Assembly (NCBI GenBank): GCA_003278815.1
Contig: QCDB01000001.1
Coordinates: forward strand, 1 to 48,000
DNA: 48,000 nt
Source of the DNA: SAR86 cluster bacterium AG-349-I13
GTDB lineage: Bacteria > Pseudomonadota > Gammaproteobacteria > Magnimaribacterales > TMED112
Reading direction: 5' to 3'
The translations under genes and the position numbers were made by a program. Shown piece by piece: positions 9,600 through 20,048 of the stretch (positions within the stretch are counted from its first letter, which is position 1; each line of letters starts with the position of its first letter). The notes under the pieces are model-generated. The model did no database searches. It was given only the letters and a program-made list of their open reading frames with translations, and was not told where the DNA came from.

Positions 9600-10217
9600 T
9601 TATTTTGAGTACAACTCAATAATTAAGTTCTCATTAATTTCAGAACTTAGTTCACTTCTGTCAGGATAACTAAGAAATTTACCTGACATATCATCAAAAT
9701 TCACTTCGAGCCAACTAGCTTGATCTTTAGATTTAGCTAACTCAACAGCGGCTTTAATTCTTAAGTGTTCTTTACATTTATCTGTAACTGATATTTCATC
9801 ATCTGGTTTAACGTTGAAAGATGGAATATTAACAACTTCACCATTCACGTTGATAGATTTATGTGAAACAATTTGTCTTGCTTCAGCTCTAGTAACACCA
9901 AAACCCATTCTATAAACTACATTATCAAGTCTTGTTTCAAGTAAGTTGAGTAAGTTTTCTCCAGTGTTACCTTTTGACTTGGCTGCTTTCAGGTAATAGT
10001 TCCTAAATTGTCTCTCTAGCAAACCATACATTCTTTTAACTTTTTGTTTTTCTCTTAGTTGTGTTCCATAATCCGAAAGTCTGCCTCTAGCCATCGCATT
10101 TCCTGGCTTTTTATCAAATTTACATTTTGATTCAACTGCTCTCGTTCCAGAAGTTAACATCAAGTCTGTGCCTTCCCTTCTTGAAAGTCTTAATCTAGGT
10201 CCTGTATATCTTGCCAT
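9600..10217 (-). CDS. rpsD: 30S ribosomal protein S4
   Basis: A 205-residue S4 beginning [16 protein letters not shown], with the S4 RNA-binding module ([20 protein letters not shown], then INVNG). It lacks the zinc-binding cysteines seen in some S4 proteins. S4 nucleates 30S assembly and in E. coli represses the alpha operon by binding upstream of rpsM. Here rpsM has only a 3-nt spacer upstream, so that site is not evident. It overlaps rpsK by one nucleotide. Confidence 0.98.
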   Translation of the reverse strand: MARYTGPRLRLSRREGTDLMLTSGTRAVESKCKFDKKPGNAMARGRLSDYGTQLREKQKVKRMYGLLERQFRNYYLKAAKSKGNTGENLLNLLETRLDNVVYRMGFGVTRAEARQIVSHKSINVNGEVVNIPSFNVKPDDEISVTDKCKEHLRIKAAVELAKSKDQASWLEVNFDDMSGKFLSYPDRSELSSEINENLIIELYSK

Positions 10218-10591
10218 TACACTCTCCTCTTTTTAGGTGGTCTGCAACCATTATGTGGTAACGGAGTCACATCAGTAATTTTGTTAATTCTTAAACCACA
10301 GCCATTTAAAGCTCTTATTGATGACTCTCTCCCAGCTCCTGGGCCTTTTACTCTTACTTCTAGATTGACCATGCCCATGTCTTTGGCCATGTTTCCTGCT
10401 CTTTCAGCTGCTATTTGTGCTGCAAATGGTGTACTTTTTCTTGACCCTTTAAAACCAGCACCACCAGAAGTTGCCCAACAAAGAGCGTTACCACCCATAT
10501 CAGTGATCATAACTATGGTGTTATTAAAAGATGCTTTGACATGTGCAATGCCGTCGGTAACAATTCTTTTTGTTTTTTTCTTTCCTGCCAT
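10217..10591 (-). CDS. rpsK: 30S ribosomal protein S11
   Basis: A 124-residue S11 with [34 protein letters not shown] and a basic RPPKKRRV terminus. It forms part of the 30S platform with S6, S18 and S21 and lies near the mRNA exit. It is joined to rpsM and rpsD by one-base stop/start overlaps, implying translational coupling. Confidence 0.98.
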   Translation of the reverse strand: MAGKKKTKRIVTDGIAHVKASFNNTIVMITDMGGNALCWATSGGAGFKGSRKSTPFAAQIAAERAGNMAKDMGMVNLEVRVKGPGAGRESSIRALNGCGLRINKITDVTPLPHNGCRPPKKRRV

Positions 10592-10947
10592 TATGCTCTA
10601 ATAGGTTTCCTTGGACCTTTTCTAGTTCTAGCGTTAGTTTTTGTTCTTTGGCCTCTCAAAGGTAGACTTCTTCTATGTCTAACACCCCTATAACAACCTA
10701 GATCCATTAATCTTTTAATATTGAAGTTTACATCTCTTCTTAAATCTCCTTCGATCTTCATTTCCTTAAGTTCATCCCTAATTTTGTCCAGTTGGTCCTC
10801 AGACAGTTCAGAAACCTTCTTTGAATATTTAATACTTAATTTATCGCATATGTTTTGAGCCGTTTTTCTTCCAATTCCATAAATATGCGTTAAGGAAACA
10901 TCTATGTGTTTATTGTCTGGTATGTTGATTCCACCTACTCTAGCCAT
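10591..10947 (-). CDS. rpsM: 30S ribosomal protein S13
   Basis: A 118-residue S13: [26 protein letters not shown] at the start, [13 protein letters not shown] near the end, and the basic tail KGPRKPIRA that contacts P-site tRNA. It is the first gene of the classical alpha operon. Only 3 nt separate it from rpmJ, so there is no room for the E. coli-style S4-binding pseudoknot leader other than inside rpmJ. Confidence 0.98.
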   Translation of the reverse strand: MARVGGINIPDNKHIDVSLTHIYGIGRKTAQNICDKLSIKYSKKVSELSEDQLDKIRDELKEMKIEGDLRRDVNFNIKRLMDLGCYRGVRHRRSLPLRGQRTKTNARTRKGPRKPIRA

Positions 10948-10950
10948 ATT

Positions 10951-11064
10951 TTATCCCTGCCTTTGTTTATGCCTTTTATTTTTGCAGATAACATACAAAG
11001 TGCCGCTTCTTTTAACCACTTTGCAATCTTTGCATATCTTTTTAATTGACGATCTCACTTTCAT
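10951..11064 (-). CDS. rpmJ: 50S ribosomal protein L36
   Basis: A 37-residue protein, [19 protein letters not shown] and then [18 protein letters not shown]. Cys11, Cys14, Cys27 and His33 form the zinc site, so this is the C+ (zinc-binding) form of L36. The start ATG overlaps the secY stop (ATGA, 11061-11064), as in the spc operon of many bacteria. The gene is easily missed because of its size. Confidence 0.95.
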   Translation of the reverse strand: MKVRSSIKKICKDCKVVKRSGTLYVICKNKRHKQRQG

Positions 11065-12359
11065 CTTCTTCTACTCTTTTTTGAGCCGGAAATATTAGCA
11101 TTTTTTAAGATAGATGCATATTGTTGGCTCATAACATATGACTGAATTTGTCTTTGCAGATCTAGCATCACCACTACGACAATAAGAACTGATGTGCCAC
11201 CTAAATAGAATGAAATGCCAAAACTATTAATCAGAAGTAATGGAAGAATGCAAACCAGTGACAAGTAAAAAGCTCCAAACACTGTTAAACGAGAAAGAAT
11301 CATATCAATGAAGGATGCAGTTTGTTCTCCCGGTCTAATGCCTGGAATGTATGCACCACTCCTTTTAAGGTTTTCTGCCATATCATTTGAGCTGAAAGTT
11401 AGAGCTAGCCAAATATAGCAAAAGGAAACGATTAAGATTACGAATATTAATATATACAAAGGTTGACCAGGGTTTAAATAAAGTGCAAATTCTTGCAAGC
11501 CACCCAAACCTTGTATATTTCCAAACCATGAAGATAAAGTGGCTGGGAATAATAAAAACGTGCTGGCAAAAATAGCTGGAATAACGCCTGACATATTTAG
11601 TTTCAATGGCAAAAAGCTTGAAGGAGCCTGCACCATACCTCTTACTTGATGTCTTTGGGCATAATTAACTGTGATCTTTCTTTGTGCGTTTTCAACAAAA
11701 ACTACAAGTGCGACAACAATTAGCGTCAACAAACCAAGTACAATCAATATTAGGTAATTTAAATCTCCTTGTTGTGTTTGCTCTAAGGCTTGTCCAAAAG
11801 CTCTTGGAACTCCAGTAATAATACTCGCAGCTATAATTAAAGAAATACCGTTTCCTATGCCTCTTTCAGAAATCTGCTCTCCGAGCCACATTAAGAATAC
11901 TGTGCCTGTAACCACAGACAGCACTGCCACAATAGCTCCAAAAATACTGCTTGACTCTATTAATCCTGCAGATTGTAATGTTACGGTCAGAGCTGTTGAT
12001 TGTATAAGCGCAAAAACAACTGTTCCATATCTCGTGTACTGTGTAATTTTATTTCGTCCAGCTTGGCCATCTTTCTTTAGCTCTTGTAAATAAGGAAGTG
12101 AATTAGAAAAAAGTTGCATAACAATCGCAGCTGAAATATATGGCACAACACTCAAAGCAAAAATACTCATTCTTTCCAAGGCTCCACCCGAAAATAAATT
12201 GAAGTACTCAAGGATAGTTCCTTGGCTTTGTTGAAAAAGTGCTGCAACTTGTTCTGGATTGATGCCAGGAATAGGAATATGAGTTCCGATTCTGTAAACA
12301 AGCAAAGCAAAGGCTAGAAAGCCCAACCTTCTCCAGAGTTCAGACATTGAGTTATCCAA
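11061..12359 (-). CDS. secY: Preprotein translocase subunit SecY
   Basis: A 432-residue, ten-segment inner-membrane channel protein. Recognisable parts are [12 protein letters not shown] in the first loop, the plug-region segment [31 protein letters not shown] and [10 protein letters not shown]. With SecE (encoded at 35010) and the SecA motor (44524) it exports unfolded proteins. It overlaps rplO by 8 nt upstream and rpmJ by 4 nt downstream, the usual spc-operon position. Confidence 0.98.
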   Translation of the reverse strand: MDNSMSELWRRLGFLAFALLVYRIGTHIPIPGINPEQVAALFQQSQGTILEYFNLFSGGALERMSIFALSVVPYISAAIVMQLFSNSLPYLQELKKDGQAGRNKITQYTRYGTVVFALIQSTALTVTLQSAGLIESSSIFGAIVAVLSVVTGTVFLMWLGEQISERGIGNGISLIIAASIITGVPRAFGQALEQTQQGDLNYLILIVLGLLTLIVVALVVFVENAQRKITVNYAQRHQVRGMVQAPSSFLPLKLNMSGVIPAIFASTFLLFPATLSSWFGNIQGLGGLQEFALYLNPGQPLYILIFVILIVSFCYIWLALTFSSNDMAENLKRSGAYIPGIRPGEQTASFIDMILSRLTVFGAFYLSLVCILPLLLINSFGISFYLGGTSVLIVVVVMLDLQRQIQSYVMSQQYASILKNANISGSKKSRRR

Positions 12360-12756
12360 TCTTCACTCCTTTTGATATTTTGATATTTTCGTCATTTGGT
12401 TTCTCTGATAGCTTTCCTTCCCCAAAAATTTTTACTTTCAAAGTTGATTTTCGTATTAAGCCCAGTTTTTTTAAGTTTTCGATAGTTATTTTCTTAACTC
12501 CTGCGATATGTTTCACATTAATGCTTTCTGAGACTCTTGAAACTCTAGAAGTAAAACCAAATTTTGGTAATCTCATTTGAAGTGGCATTTGTCCACCTTC
12601 AAAACCAGGTCTAACATTTCCTCCAGATCGTGATTTTTGACCTTTGTGTCCTCTTCCAGCTGTTTTACCAACTCCTGAACCAGTACCTCTACCTACTCTC
12701 TTCTTTTCAGAGCGTGATTTAGAATCGCTAATGCTATTAAGTGTCAATTTATCCAT
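12352..12756 (-). CDS. rplO: 50S ribosomal protein L15
   Basis: A 134-residue L15 with the Gly/Lys/Arg-rich extended N-terminus (RVGRGTGSGVGKTAGRGHKG, then QKSRSGG) that threads into 23S rRNA, and FEGGQMPLQMRLPKFGF. It is slightly shorter than E. coli L15 (144 aa). It sits between rpmD (1-nt spacer) and secY (8-nt overlap). Confidence 0.97.
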   Translation of the reverse strand: MDKLTLNSISDSKSRSEKKRVGRGTGSGVGKTAGRGHKGQKSRSGGNVRPGFEGGQMPLQMRLPKFGFTSRVSRVSESINVKHIAGVKKITIENLKKLGLIRKSTLKVKIFGEGKLSEKPNDENIKISKGVKIG

Positions 12757-12757
12757 C

Positions 12758-12940
12758 TTATTTCACCTCTTCAACCGAAAGGAGATATTCAACCTGCGTA
12801 ATCATGCCTCTGATAGATGGTGTATCCTCTAATATCTTAGAATCTCCAATACCCTTTAATCCTAGGCCTTTCACAGATAATCTATGATTCTTTTTTCTGC
12901 CTATTAAGCTTTTTAATTGTGTCACTTTTACTTTAGCCAT
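12758..12940 (-). CDS. rpmD: 50S ribosomal protein L30
   Basis: A 60-residue L30: [18 protein letters not shown] followed by [23 protein letters not shown]. It is the usual small neighbour of rpsE and rplO and overlaps rpsE by one base. Size and motifs match the bacterial family. Confidence 0.96.
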   Translation of the reverse strand: MAKVKVTQLKSLIGRKKNHRLSVKGLGLKGIGDSKILEDTPSIRGMITQVEYLLSVEEVK

Positions 12941-13425
12941 TATTTTCTTCTCTCTTTAACTCTCTCAGGTGATTCCATTTTTGCTAAACCTTCAACAGTG
13001 GCCCTTACCACGTTTATTGGATTTGTTGATCCATAACACTTTGCTAAAACATTTTTAATGCCTACTAATTCAAGTACAGCTCTCATTGCTCCACCTGCAA
13101 TAATTCCAGTACCTTCTGAAGCAGGCTGCATATATACTTTCGTTGCAGAACTCTTTTCGTTAATTGGATACCAAATTGTGTTTCCGTTGAGGTCAACATT
13201 TACTAGACTTTTTTTCGCTTCATCTAGAGCTTTTTGAATAGCTACAGGAACTTCTTTTGCTTTTCCTCTGCCATAACCAACTTTACCGTTTCCGTCACCG
13301 ACAACTGTCAATGCTGTAAATGACATAACTCTTCCACCTTTAACGGTTTTAGCAACTCTGTTAACCTGAACAAGTTTCTCAACGAGAGTATCTTGCGCCA
13401 TGTTTTGTGCCTCTATATTTTCCAT
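12940..13425 (-). CDS. rpsE: 30S ribosomal protein S5
   Basis: A 161-residue S5. The N-terminal double-stranded-RNA-binding-like domain includes [32 protein letters not shown]; the C-terminal domain includes [20 protein letters not shown]5 shapes the mRNA entry site and decoding accuracy. It overlaps rplR and rpmD by one base each. Confidence 0.98.
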   Translation of the reverse strand: MENIEAQNMAQDTLVEKLVQVNRVAKTVKGGRVMSFTALTVVGDGNGKVGYGRGKAKEVPVAIQKALDEAKKSLVNVDLNGNTIWYPINEKSSATKVYMQPASEGTGIIAGGAMRAVLELVGIKNVLAKCYGSTNPINVVRATVEGLAKMESPERVKERRK

Positions 13426-13772
13426 TAAAATTCCAGACCTCCCTCACGAGCACCATCTGCAAGAGCCTTAACTCTTCCATGGTATTTATAACCAGATCTA
13501 TCAAAAGTAACTTTTTTATGTCCAAGCTCAATAGCTTTCTTGGCTATTTCACTTCCAACTTTAGTTGCTGCTTCAATATTTCCACCATTCTTACTTTTTA
13601 AAGATTTCTGCTGAGTTGAAGCAGTTGCTAAGACTTTTCCATTAGAAGAATCTATTAATTGTGCTGTAATATTTTTCAAAGATCTTGAAATAGAAATCCT
13701 CATAAGCTCAACTTTCTGTAGCGTTGCTCTAAGTTTTTTTGATCTTCTTATTCTTGCTGTTGCCTTACTCAT
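13425..13772 (-). CDS. rplR: 50S ribosomal protein L18
   Basis: A 115-residue 5S rRNA-binding protein. The basic N-terminus [15 protein letters not shown], the strand segment [18 protein letters not shown]-like region and the C-terminal [26 protein letters not shown] are typical of L18. With L5 it anchors 5S rRNA in the central protuberance. It lies 3 nt after rplF. Confidence 0.98.
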   Translation of the reverse strand: MSKATARIRRSKKLRATLQKVELMRISISRSLKNITAQLIDSSNGKVLATASTQQKSLKSKNGGNIEAATKVGSEIAKKAIELGHKKVTFDRSGYKYHGRVKALADGAREGGLEF

Positions 13773-13775
13773 TTC

Positions 13776-14315
13776 TTATCCCGCTGCTGCTGCTTTCTTT
13801 CTCTCTTTTCTAACGACATGTTCATTGTCTATAAAAATTCCTTTACCTTTGTATGGCTCCGGTGGCCTAAATGCTCTAATTTCTGCACATACTTGCCCCA
13901 AAAGCTGTTTATCACAAGATGAGAGTGTAATTTCTGTCTGATTTTCTTGTTTAGCTTCAATTGTTGAGGGAAGTTCGTAATCTACAGGATGAGAAAAACC
14001 TAAAGTAAAAGTAATTTTCTTTCCTTGTACTTTAGCTCTGTATCCTACCCCATTAAGTTTTACATTTTTTTCAAAACCTTCACCAACACCTTTAACGTAA
14101 TTATTCATCAACGCTCTCATAGTGCCAGCCATAGATCTATCTTCTTCGTTTTTCCATTTAACATGTAAAGAATTTTCCTCATGAGTAAAACTAACGCTTT
14201 CATGAACCTCTAAAGTCATTTCTCCTTTAGGTCCTTTGAAATTTATAGTTTGACCCTCAGTAGTTATATTTACTGATTCAGGAATATTAACTGGATCTTT
14301 TGCTATTCTCGACAT
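13776..14315 (-). CDS. rplF: 50S ribosomal protein L6
   Basis: A 179-residue L6 built of two similar folds. GTMRALMNNYVKGVGEGFEK and LNGVGYRAKVQGK mark the first half; the C-terminal RPPEPYKGKGI contacts rRNA near the sarcin-ricin loop. It shares one base with rpsH and is 3 nt from rplR. Confidence 0.98.
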   Translation of the reverse strand: MSRIAKDPVNIPESVNITTEGQTINFKGPKGEMTLEVHESVSFTHEENSLHVKWKNEEDRSMAGTMRALMNNYVKGVGEGFEKNVKLNGVGYRAKVQGKKITFTLGFSHPVDYELPSTIEAKQENQTEITLSSCDKQLLGQVCAEIRAFRPPEPYKGKGIFIDNEHVVRKERKKAAAAG

Positions 14316-14701
14316 TAAAATACCCTACAAATTACCTCACCACCGAGTTGTTTTTTTATTGCATCTTTATCGGTCATAAGACCCTTGCTTGTCGTTAATA
14401 CTTTTAATCCCAAACCACCTTTATATGGCTTAACATCTTTATAACTTAAATACTTTCTAAGACCTGGACGAGACTCTCTGACTAATTCCTTAATTACTGG
14501 CTCTTCATTGAAATATTTCAGAGTTATTTCTAGCTCATCGAAATCTTTTTTTACTTTTTTTACATTTGTTAAGAAACCTTCTTTAACTAACAGCTTAGAA
14601 AGTTCATGTTTAAGCTTTGAATAAGGTGCATTCACAGTTGCTTTTCCTCGCATCAAAGCGTTTCTTATTCTCGTTAATAAATCTGCAATCGGATCTGTCA
14701 T
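14315..14701 (-). CDS. rpsH: 30S ribosomal protein S8
   Basis: A 128-residue S8: MTDPIADLLTRIRNALMRGK at the N-terminus and VLTTSKGLMTDKDA with a C-terminal GGEVICRVF. S8 binds 16S rRNA helix 21. In E. coli it also represses the spc operon at the start of rplE; I could not confirm such a structure here because rplX and rplE overlap. Confidence 0.98.
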   Translation of the reverse strand: MTDPIADLLTRIRNALMRGKATVNAPYSKLKHELSKLLVKEGFLTNVKKVKKDFDELEITLKYFNEEPVIKELVRESRPGLRKYLSYKDVKPYKGGLGLKVLTTSKGLMTDKDAIKKQLGGEVICRVF

Positions 14702-14705
14702 AATA

Positions 14706-15008
14706 TTACCAACTTGATTTCTTAATGCCTGGTAATTTACCTGACATTGCTAATTCCCTTAGTTTTGTTCTGCTTAAGCCAAATTTTCTGTAGACACCTT
14801 TAGGTCTTCCAGTAAGAGCACATCTTCTTACAACTCTTGATGGATTAGAATTTCTTGGCAACTTCTGTAATTTTCTTTGAATATCCATTTTTTCTTCAAA
14901 AGTTGCTGCTTTTCTTTGTTCATCTTTTAAAGCTGAGCGTTTTTGAGAAAACTTTTCTACAAGTTTTATCTTTTTCTTTTCTCTTTCAATTAATGATTTT
15001 CTAGCCAT
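14706..15008 (-). CDS. rpsN: 30S ribosomal protein S14 (long, zinc-independent form)
   Basis: A 100-residue S14 of the long type, beginning [13 protein letters not shown] and containing [28 protein letters not shown]. It has one Cys and so lacks the four-Cys zinc ribbon of the short S14. It overlaps rplE by 8 nt and is followed by rpsH after 4 nt. Confidence 0.97.
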   Translation of the reverse strand: MARKSLIEREKKKIKLVEKFSQKRSALKDEQRKAATFEEKMDIQRKLQKLPRNSNPSRVVRRCALTGRPKGVYRKFGLSRTKLRELAMSGKLPGIKKSSW

Positions 15009-15549
15009 TTTTACCTCTGAATGGAAAATTAAATGATTCTAATAGCTCTTTTGCATCACTATCTTTCGTTGCAGATGTAGTTATAGCTATGTCCATTCCC
15101 CTTAATTTATCTACTTTGTCATAATCAATTTCTGGAAAAATTATTTGTTCTTTGATGCCCATATTGTAATTTCCTCTGCCATCGAAAGATTTAACGCTTA
15201 AACCTCTAAAGTCTTTCTCTCTTGGAATTGCTAAATTTACGAGCCTCTCAAAAAAGTCATACATTTTTTCGCCTCGCAACGTAACTTTGCAACCTATTGG
15301 ATACTCTTCTCTTATTTTGAAAGTTGAAACAGCTTTTCTTGCTCTAGTGATTACAACTTTCTGTCCAGCAATTGCCTCTAAATCTTGCACGGCATGTTCA
15401 AGAACTCCTTTATCTTTAGATGCCTCACCAACACCCATATTGATGGTGATTTTTTCAAGCTTAGGAACCTGCATTATGGACTTAAAGCCTAGTTTTTCTT
15501 TAAGCATTGGTGCTATTTCTTTTGTGTACTTTTCCCTAAGTGTCATCAT
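15001..15549 (-). CDS. rplE: 50S ribosomal protein L5
   Basis: A 182-residue L5 with [19 protein letters not shown], the [20 protein letters not shown] loop and [19 protein letters not shown]. It binds 5S rRNA and contacts the P-site tRNA elbow. The start has two adjacent ATG codons overlapping the rplX stop (ATGATGA); either could be used. Confidence 0.98.
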   Translation of the reverse strand: MMTLREKYTKEIAPMLKEKLGFKSIMQVPKLEKITINMGVGEASKDKGVLEHAVQDLEAIAGQKVVITRARKAVSTFKIREEYPIGCKVTLRGEKMYDFFERLVNLAIPREKDFRGLSVKSFDGRGNYNMGIKEQIIFPEIDYDKVDKLRGMDIAITTSATKDSDAKELLESFNFPFRGKNG

Positions 15550-15866
15550 TTAATATTCTTTCCAGTTGATCTAAATACTCTAATCTTTTTACCTTTTTCA
15601 TCCTTAAAGGCTATTTTGTCTTTCTTCTTAGTCGAACTATTCCAAATCATTAGATTTGACAGATTGATTGGCATTTCTTTCTCCACAATTCCACCAGTAA
15701 TCCCAAGTTGTGGGTTAGGTCTTGTATGTTTTTTAGCAAGATTTAAATCATTCACAATACATTTATCTCCGACAATTTTCTTAATATTACCTCTTTTACC
15801 TTTTTCTCTTCCGGAAACAACTATCACTTCGTCACCTTGTCTCAATTTTGTGTTCTTTAATTTCAT
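15546..15866 (-). CDS. rplX: 50S ribosomal protein L24
   Basis: A 106-residue L24 with the KOW motif [18 protein letters not shown] near the N-terminus and the conserved KKHTRPNPQ. It initiates 50S assembly and later lies at the exit tunnel rim. It directly abuts rplN and overlaps rplE by 4 nt. Confidence 0.98.
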   Translation of the reverse strand: MKLKNTKLRQGDEVIVVSGREKGKRGNIKKIVGDKCIVNDLNLAKKHTRPNPQLGITGGIVEKEMPINLSNLMIWNSSTKKKDKIAFKDEKGKKIRVFRSTGKNIK

Positions 15867-16235
15867 TTAAAGTACCTCCGGCGCTAGAGAAACTATTTTC
15901 ATAAATTTTGCAGTTCTTAATTCTCTTGTGACTGGACCAAAAATTCTTGTTGCTACTGGGTCTCTATTAGTGTTAAGTAATACGACTGCATTTTCATCAA
16001 AACCTATCTTAGAACCGTCCTGCCTTCTTACTCCTGATTTACTTCTCACAATGAGAGCATTCATAACAGAACCTTTTTTAATTTTACTTTGTGGTAATGC
16101 TTCTTTAACTGCTACTTTAATAACGTCACCTATGTTTGCAGTTCTTCTTTTCGAACCACCTAAAACTTTTATGCACATAACAGCTCTTGCACCACTATTG
16201 TCTGCAACACTAAGCATGCTTTGAGTTTGTATCAT
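15867..16235 (-). CDS. rplN: 50S ribosomal protein L14
   Basis: A 122-residue L14 recognised by [40 protein letters not shown] and [11 protein letters not shown]. It contributes to intersubunit bridges. It overlaps the rpsQ stop by 4 nt; there is no spc promoter-sized gap here, so S10 and spc genes form one unit. Confidence 0.98.
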   Translation of the reverse strand: MIQTQSMLSVADNSGARAVMCIKVLGGSKRRTANIGDVIKVAVKEALPQSKIKKGSVMNALIVRSKSGVRRQDGSKIGFDENAVVLLNTNRDPVATRIFGPVTRELRTAKFMKIVSLAPEVL

Positions 16236-16483
16236 TCTGATACTCCCTTTTTGACGACATCAACTAACATCCAATTTTTTGTTTTTGAAATTGGTTTGCA
16301 TTCTTGGATAAGCACAACATCACCTTCTTTTGAAACCTCTTTTTCATCATGTACGTGATATTTAGTCGATAAATTTATGTACTTTCCATATTTTGGGTGT
16401 TTAGTACGCCTTGCAACAACCACTGTGATTGTTTTATTCATTTTTTGGCTTGTAACTGTACCCTGTAATGTCCTAGCTGCCAT
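16232..16483 (-). CDS. rpsQ: 30S ribosomal protein S17
   Basis: An 83-residue OB-fold protein: [31 protein letters not shown], then [25 protein letters not shown]. These are standard S17 blocks. It binds 16S rRNA helices 7 and 11. It overlaps rpmC by 11 nt and rplN by 4 nt. Confidence 0.97.
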   Translation of the reverse strand: MAARTLQGTVTSQKMNKTITVVVARRTKHPKYGKYINLSTKYHVHDEKEVSKEGDVVLIQECKPISKTKNWMLVDVVKKGVSE

Positions 16484-16673
16484 TTTTTACATTAATCTCC
16501 GTTTTAATTCTTGCTATGTTTTTTCTAGCTTCTTTTAATGTGTGACTTTCTTTAAGTTGGCCCATTTTATGTTTGAAATTGTTTTCAAACAACATCTTTC
16601 TGTTAGCTATTAATTCTGTTTTCAATGCGTCTAATTTCATTTTTTTAAAATCTTTGATCTTCTTCTTAGCCAT
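16473..16673 (-). CDS. rpmC: 50S ribosomal protein L29
   Basis: A 66-residue, two-helix L29 with [20 protein letters not shown], then [18 protein letters not shown]. It sits by the tunnel exit next to L23, the docking site for trigger factor and SRP. It overlaps rplP by 8 nt and rpsQ by 11 nt. Confidence 0.96.
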   Translation of the reverse strand: MAKKKIKDFKKMKLDALKTELIANRKMLFENNFKHKMGQLKESHTLKEARKNIARIKTEINVKNGS

Positions 16674-17082
16674 TTGTGCCTCTCTTAATAAAGGCAGTAG
16701 TCATTGGTAGCTTTGCCCCTGCCAATTCAAAAGCTCTTTTTGCATCTTTTTCATCTACACCTGCAACTTCATATAAAATTTTTCCTGGTTTGATTGGGCT
16801 TGCCCAATATTCCACATTACCCTTACCTTTACCTTGTCTTGTTTCTAATGGTTTTTTTGTAATAGGCTTATCAGGAAAAACTCTTATCCATACTTTTCCA
16901 CCTCTTTTTATGTGTCTGACTAGAGCTCTTCTGGCCGCTTCAATCTGTCTAGAAGTAAGCATCCCATGTGAGGTAGCTTTTAAGCCAAAATCACCAAAAG
17001 AAACAGATGAACCTGCAGATGCAAAACCATTGTTTCTGCCTTTCATTTGCTTCCTGTATTTTGTTTTCTTAGGCTGTAGCAC
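16666..17082 (-). CDS. rplP: 50S ribosomal protein L16
   Basis: A 138-residue L16, [19 protein letters not shown], with [29 protein letters not shown] and the active-centre loop MGKG-like [10 protein letters not shown]. It organises the A-site of the peptidyl-transferase centre. It overlaps rpsC by 14 nt. Confidence 0.98.
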   Translation of the reverse strand: MLQPKKTKYRKQMKGRNNGFASAGSSVSFGDFGLKATSHGMLTSRQIEAARRALVRHIKRGGKVWIRVFPDKPITKKPLETRQGKGKGNVEYWASPIKPGKILYEVAGVDEKDAKRAFELAGAKLPMTTAFIKRGTNG

Positions 17083-17704
17083 CCTTATCTCCTCTATAAA
17101 TCCAAACTTTTACACCAAGTATTCCGTATGTTGTAAGAGCTTCACTTGTTGCATAGTCAATATCTGCCTTAAGAGTATGTAATGGTACTCGTCCTTCTCG
17201 ATACCATTCGGATCTAGCAATCTCTGCACCATTTAATCTTCCTGAAACTTCAATTCTTATTCCTTTGGCTCCTTGCCTCATAGTATTTTGAACTGCTCTT
17301 TTCATTGCTTTTCTAAACATAATTCTTTTTTCAAGCTGCTGAGTTACTGAGTCAGCAACAAGTTGAGCATCAAGATCAGGCTGTTTCACTTCAACTACAT
17401 TGAGTTTTACATCTTGATTAATAATCTTCTTTAGCGCTTTTTTTATTTTTTCTATTTCCTCACCTTTCTTTCCAATAACAACACCGGGCCTTGAAGTTTT
17501 TATATCTACAATAATTTCTTCCATAGTCCTTTTTATTACCACAGCACTTATTGGAGCTTGGGGCAAAATCTCTCTTACTCTGTCTCTGACTTTAATATCT
17601 TCAAGCACAAGCTTCGAATAATCTTTTGATTTTGCGTACCAGACAGAATCATGATCTCTGGAAGTTCCAAGTCTGAAGCCTACTGGATTAACTTTCTGGC
17701 CCAT
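17069..17704 (-). CDS. rpsC: 30S ribosomal protein S3
   Basis: A 211-residue S3: [13 protein letters not shown] at the start, a KH domain around [16 protein letters not shown], and the C-terminal domain with [30 protein letters not shown]. The C-terminal tail is shorter than in E. coli (233 aa). It lies at the mRNA entry channel. It overlaps rplV by 17 nt. Confidence 0.98.
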   Translation of the reverse strand: MGQKVNPVGFRLGTSRDHDSVWYAKSKDYSKLVLEDIKVRDRVREILPQAPISAVVIKRTMEEIIVDIKTSRPGVVIGKKGEEIEKIKKALKKIINQDVKLNVVEVKQPDLDAQLVADSVTQQLEKRIMFRKAMKRAVQNTMRQGAKGIRIEVSGRLNGAEIARSEWYREGRVPLHTLKADIDYATSEALTTYGILGVKVWIYRGDKGATA

Positions 17705-18050
17705 CTTTCACTCCTTCATTTTTGTTAGTTAATTTAATTTCAATGTGACACATAGGTTTTCTAATTCTATCTGCTCTACCTCTAGCTCTTATCTTTATTC
17801 TTTTCATCACTAAGCCTTTATTCACTATTATTGATTTAATTTTTAAATCATCGATATCTGCATTTTCATTATTTTCTGCATTAGATATTGCTGAATCTAA
17901 TAGTTTTTTTATTAATACTGCGCCTTTCTGTTTTGAAAAGTTTAATACATCAAGAGCTTTCTCTACTTCTAGGCCTCTCACCATATCAGCGACAAGACAA
18001 GCCTTTTGAGGAGATAATCTTGCGCTTTTTAGATATGCTCTCACTTCCAT
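17688..18050 (-). CDS. rplV: 50S ribosomal protein L22
   Basis: A 120-residue L22 with [20 protein letters not shown], the tunnel-lining hairpin region around [20 protein letters not shown] and an extended end. The hairpin narrows the exit tunnel together with L4. It overlaps rpsC by 17 nt and rpsS by one base. Confidence 0.97.
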   Translation of the reverse strand: MEVRAYLKSARLSPQKACLVADMVRGLEVEKALDVLNFSKQKGAVLIKKLLDSAISNAENNENADIDDLKIKSIIVNKGLVMKRIKIRARGRADRIRKPMCHIEIKLTNKNEGVKDGPES

Positions 18051-18325
18051 TAGACTTTCACCTTCCTATCGCCTGAATGCATCTTGAATGTTCTTGTTAG
18101 AGAAAATTCACCAAGTTTTTGGCCAACCATATCTTCCCTTATGAAAACAGGTATATGTTGTCTGCCGTTATGCACTGCTATTGTTAAATCAACCATATCT
18201 GGAGTAATCATTGAACTTCTTGACCATGTTTTAATTGGCTTTCTGTCATTTGTTTCTTTTGCTTTAGCTACTTTTTTTTCTAAAGATAAATCTACAAATG
18301 GGCCTTTTTTACTTGATCTTGCCAT
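18050..18325 (-). CDS. rpsS: 30S ribosomal protein S19
   Basis: A 91-residue S19: [19 protein letters not shown], then [31 protein letters not shown] and GEFSLTR. It lies in the 30S head and contacts S13. It is joined to rplB and rplV by single-base overlaps. Confidence 0.98.
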   Translation of the reverse strand: MARSSKKGPFVDLSLEKKVAKAKETNDRKPIKTWSRSSMITPDMVDLTIAVHNGRQHIPVFIREDMVGQKLGEFSLTRTFKMHSGDRKVKV

Positions 18326-19146
18326 TATTTATATCTCCTTTTGACGATAAGTTTATCGCTTGCCTTTGGTTTTCTTGTTCTGTAACCCTTTGTTGGAACT
18401 CCCCATGGAGTAACTGGATTTCTGCCCCCTGAAGTTTTACCTTCACCACCACCATGTGGGTGATCAACGGGGTTCATAGCTACACCTCTAACGGTAGGCC
18501 TTACACCTCTCCATCTTTTAGCTCCAGCTTTACCAAGGGATTTTAAATTATGTTGTTGATTTGAAATAACACCTATTGTGGCTTTACAAGTCAGTAAGAT
18601 TTTTCTCATTTCACCAGAACTTAGTCTCAAAGTTGCATACTTACCTTCTTTTGCTACCAGCCTGGCTGTTGTGCCAGCAGATCTTACAAGTTGAGCTCCT
18701 TTTCCAGGCCTCATTTCAACACAATGCACTTCTGTACCTTGTGGTATTTTGTTTAATGGTAGGCAATTACCTGGTTTGATTGGTGCTTTATCACTAGATA
18801 TGATTTTAGTTTTCTCTTTTAAGTTTTTCGGAGCAATAATGTAGGACTTTTCACCGTCTTTGTATTCTACCAAAGCAATATTAGCTGACCTATTTGGATC
18901 ATACTCAATTCTTTGAACTATTGCCTCAATATCCACTTTTTGTCTTTTAAAATCTATTATTCTATAGAGCCTTTTGTGGCCCCCACCTTTGTGGCGCACA
19001 GTAATATGACCATTATTATTTCTGCCTGAAATTCTTTTCTTGGATTCTATAAGGGTTTTTTCAGGCCTACCTTTGTAAAGCTCTTCTCTAATTTGAACCC
19101 TAAATCTTCTTCCAGGAGATGTTGGTTTTGCCTTGATGATAGCCAT
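18325..19146 (-). CDS. rplB: 50S ribosomal protein L2
   Basis: A 273-residue L2. [23 protein letters not shown] marks the N-terminal part; the C-terminal [15 protein letters not shown], then [18 protein letters not shown] contains the conserved His implicated in peptidyl transfer support. It is the most conserved large-subunit protein. It lies 1 nt after rplW. Confidence 0.99.
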   Translation of the reverse strand: MAIIKAKPTSPGRRFRVQIREELYKGRPEKTLIESKKRISGRNNNGHITVRHKGGGHKRLYRIIDFKRQKVDIEAIVQRIEYDPNRSANIALVEYKDGEKSYIIAPKNLKEKTKIISSDKAPIKPGNCLPLNKIPQGTEVHCVEMRPGKGAQLVRSAGTTARLVAKEGKYATLRLSSGEMRKILLTCKATIGVISNQQHNLKSLGKAGAKRWRGVRPTVRGVAMNPVDHPHGGGEGKTSGGRNPVTPWGVPTKGYRTRKPKASDKLIVKRRYK

Positions 19147-19147
19147 T

Positions 19148-19447
19148 TTACTTAAAAGGATTCTCCATATTTATTTCTTTACCTTCAGCAAGTGTCACAT
19201 ATGCTTTTTTATACGTACTAGTTTTATACTTGCCAAATCTTGTTCTTTTATTCTTAAACTTTGTGTTTAGGACTCTAACTGAATTTACTGTGACCCCAAA
19301 GACCTCCTCAATTGAATTTTTTATGTCTGTTTTTGTGGCTTCTTTTGACACTTTAAAAACATAAGTATTTGAGGCACTCTTCTGAATAGCAGCCTTCTCA
19401 GTTATTACAGGATTTTTGATTGTTGTATAAGTTTTTTCACTTAACAT
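19148..19447 (-). CDS. rplW: 50S ribosomal protein L23
   Basis: A 99-residue L23 with [35 protein letters not shown] and a basic loop [12 protein letters not shown]. At the tunnel exit it docks trigger factor and SRP in other bacteria. It overlaps rplD by 11 nt. Confidence 0.97.
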   Translation of the reverse strand: MLSEKTYTTIKNPVITEKAAIQKSASNTYVFKVSKEATKTDIKNSIEEVFGVTVNSVRVLNTKFKNKRTRFGKYKTSTYKKAYVTLAEGKEINMENPFK

Positions 19448-20048
19448 TTAAAGTCTCCTTAATCACTGGTACTGCAGAATGTGTTAGAAGTATGTGTTTT
19501 GCTTTGAGCAAATCATAAGGGTTTATCTCCTTAGCATCTATAAAACTAAAATCTTTAAGGTTTCGTATTGCAAGCATAGTGTTTTGATCAAGCTCAGAGG
19601 CTATTAATAATGCAGATTTTTGACCTATTTTTTTAAAGTAATCTTGTGCTAGCTTTGTTTTTGGTTTTTTGAAACTTATATCATCAACCAGATCCAAACG
19701 TTTTTCTGTTTTAAATTTTGAAAGTATTGATGCTAAAGCTTTTTTCGCCATTTTTTTGTTAATTTTTTTTGTATGATTTTTCACATTTGCAAAGGTGACT
19801 CCTCCGCCAACCCATAACGGACTTCGAATCGTACCAGCTCTTGCTCTACCAGTTCCTTTTTGCCTGAATGGTTTTTTTCCTCCACCTCTTACTGCTGACC
19901 TATTTTTTAACATTACAGATCCCTGTCTTTCATTTGACATATAGCTCGTTAAGGCTTGATGAACCAAGGATTCATTAAAATCAACTGCAAAAACTTCACT
20001 TGGAAGTTTAGGCTTCGTTGCTTTTTTTGTTGTTTTCTTTTCAGCCAT
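19437..20048 (-). CDS. rplD: 50S ribosomal protein L4
   Basis: A 203-residue L4 with the tunnel-extended loop RSAVRGGGKKPFRQKGTGRARAG and SPLWVGGGVTFA. A short Lys-rich N-terminal segment (AEKKTTKKATKPKLP) precedes the usual start of homology. In E. coli L4 represses its own operon through the S10 leader. The rpsJ leader here is too short to hold that structure. Confidence 0.97.
   Translation of the reverse strand: MAEKKTTKKATKPKLPSEVFAVDFNESLVHQALTSYMSNERQGSVMLKNRSAVRGGGKKPFRQKGTGRARAGTIRSPLWVGGGVTFANVKNHTKKINKKMAKKALASILSKFKTEKRLDLVDDISFKKPKTKLAQDYFKKIGQKSALLIASELDQNTMLAIRNLKDFSFIDAKEINPYDLLKAKHILLTHSAVPVIKETLNVK

Noticed and set aside
16676-17182. 168-residue forward open frame
   Set aside because: It is antisense to rplP and rpsC, which are certain. 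Its Ser/Leu/Pro/Phe-rich composition is the mirror of Lys/Arg/Gly-rich r-protein genes.
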